A stretch of 64,000 bases of DNA from Lederbergia lenta NBRC 16444 (lineage in GTDB: Bacteria; Bacillota; Bacilli; Bacillales; Bacillaceae_C). The stretch covers positions 62,001 to 126,000 of the forward strand of contig NZ_BCVC01000001.1 in assembly GCF_001591545.1 (NCBI RefSeq). Reading direction: 5' to 3'. The position numbers and the translations under genes are program-made. This document shows positions 63,677-64,000 of the stretch, piece after piece; the first letter of the stretch is position 1; each line of letters opens with the position of its first letter. Under the pieces are notes generated by a model, which was not told the DNA's origin, made no database searches, and saw nothing but the letters and a program-made list of their open reading frames with translations.

Positions 63677-64000
63677 CTTCTCGGCCGTCTGTCTTTTCGT
63701 AAATAGTCCTTTTATTTTGTAATAAAAGCTAGGCAATATTTCCCGGGAAACAAAATATGACTTGTATATATATAAATCGACTAATTTTTCAATTATAACA
63801 GTCAGAGAGCTTTATCGCGAAAAGAAAGTCTTAAAATGATGAATTTGACGCAATGTCCTAGAACAGGAACAGATAGGTATTTTATTATATAGACATTTAG
63901 CTGAGGACACCTTAGAGGATGTTTTTTTCTTGGCTTGTAGTCAGTGAAAAGATTCAGATTAGCGGGGAAAAACATCGGATTTCTTGTTGAGTTTCCGCTA
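63677..64000. other. Gene-free stretch after the IS3 end
   Basis: No ORF. A weak terminator-like dyad (CTGAGG-ACA-CCTTAG, then TTTTTTT) lies near 63901-63930. The last 40 bases form an incomplete long inverted repeat (TAGCGGGGAAA against TTTCCGCTA) that reaches the window edge and may be part of a dispersed repeat. Confidence 0.4.

Noticed and set aside
63960-64000. Inverted repeat at the window end as a possible IS end
   Set aside because: The arms are imperfect and cut by the window edge; no transposase nearby uses it.
1-64000. Riboswitches or T-box leaders
   Set aside because: No leader with a recognisable T-box, SAM, TPP, purine or lysine motif was seen before any gene; long gaps hold only terminators, promoters or remnants.

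Overview
The window looks like the chromosome of a low-GC Gram-positive spore-former of the Bacillaceae or a close relative. The support is AT-rich DNA, AGGAGG-type ribosome binding sites with many TTG and GTG starts, a Bacillus-type aa3/bo3 quinol oxidase operon (qoxABCD), a ribose operon in the B. subtilis gene order, a BmrA-like exporter, an MhqR-type quinone-response box and a small DUF4023 gene of the kind seen in Bacillus. No rRNA, tRNA or CRISPR array was found.

Layout. 1-19 kb holds a truncated 23S rRNA uracil methyltransferase, a two-component system followed by an ABC transporter of antimicrobial-peptide-response type, then a run of single-gene units: YgjP-like metallopeptidase, lipoproteins, glyoxalase-fold proteins, a LysR/zinc alcohol dehydrogenase divergent pair, MFS exporter, aldo/keto reductase, uridine-kinase-like protein and a penicillin V acylase/bile salt hydrolase-family enzyme. 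Several decayed genes lie between them. 19-25.6 kb has a CueP-like lipoprotein and rbsRKDACB, whose LacI-type operator overlaps the predicted transcription start. 25.6-33 kb is a patch of small and poorly known genes (antibiotic monooxygenase fold, HAD phosphatase, DUF2798, YcdB-like, DUF1456/YehS). 33-44.8 kb is transport and resistance: MATE, 14-TM MFS, PadR-ChrA, a BmrA-like exporter with its own PadR and HAAS-domain partner, and between the two PadR modules a 793-residue protein whose C-terminal part is a CrtE-like prenyl synthase.

44.8-56.9 kb carries an LPxTG-anchored pullulanase bracketed by two copies of a hairpin repeat, an acetate/succinate transporter, the qoxABCD operon behind a perfect TGTGA-N6-TCACA box, and an MhqO-like dioxygenase behind an MhqR-type box.

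56.9-63.7 kb is foreign. It is bounded by outward-facing IS3-family ends in inverted orientation, with the same 3-bp sequence (CTT) outside both. Inside are a truncated MobA/MobL relaxase, an intact-looking MOBQ-type oriT, a TraD-like relaxosome accessory gene, a 31-residue membrane peptide, a possible large bacteriocin with a small membrane partner, a convergent two-gene unit for a secreted protein and an unknown protein, a truncated IS1182-type transposase and a decayed IS3 copy. This accessory block and the two-part isoprenoid synthase at 37.8-40.2 kb are the most interesting parts of the window.
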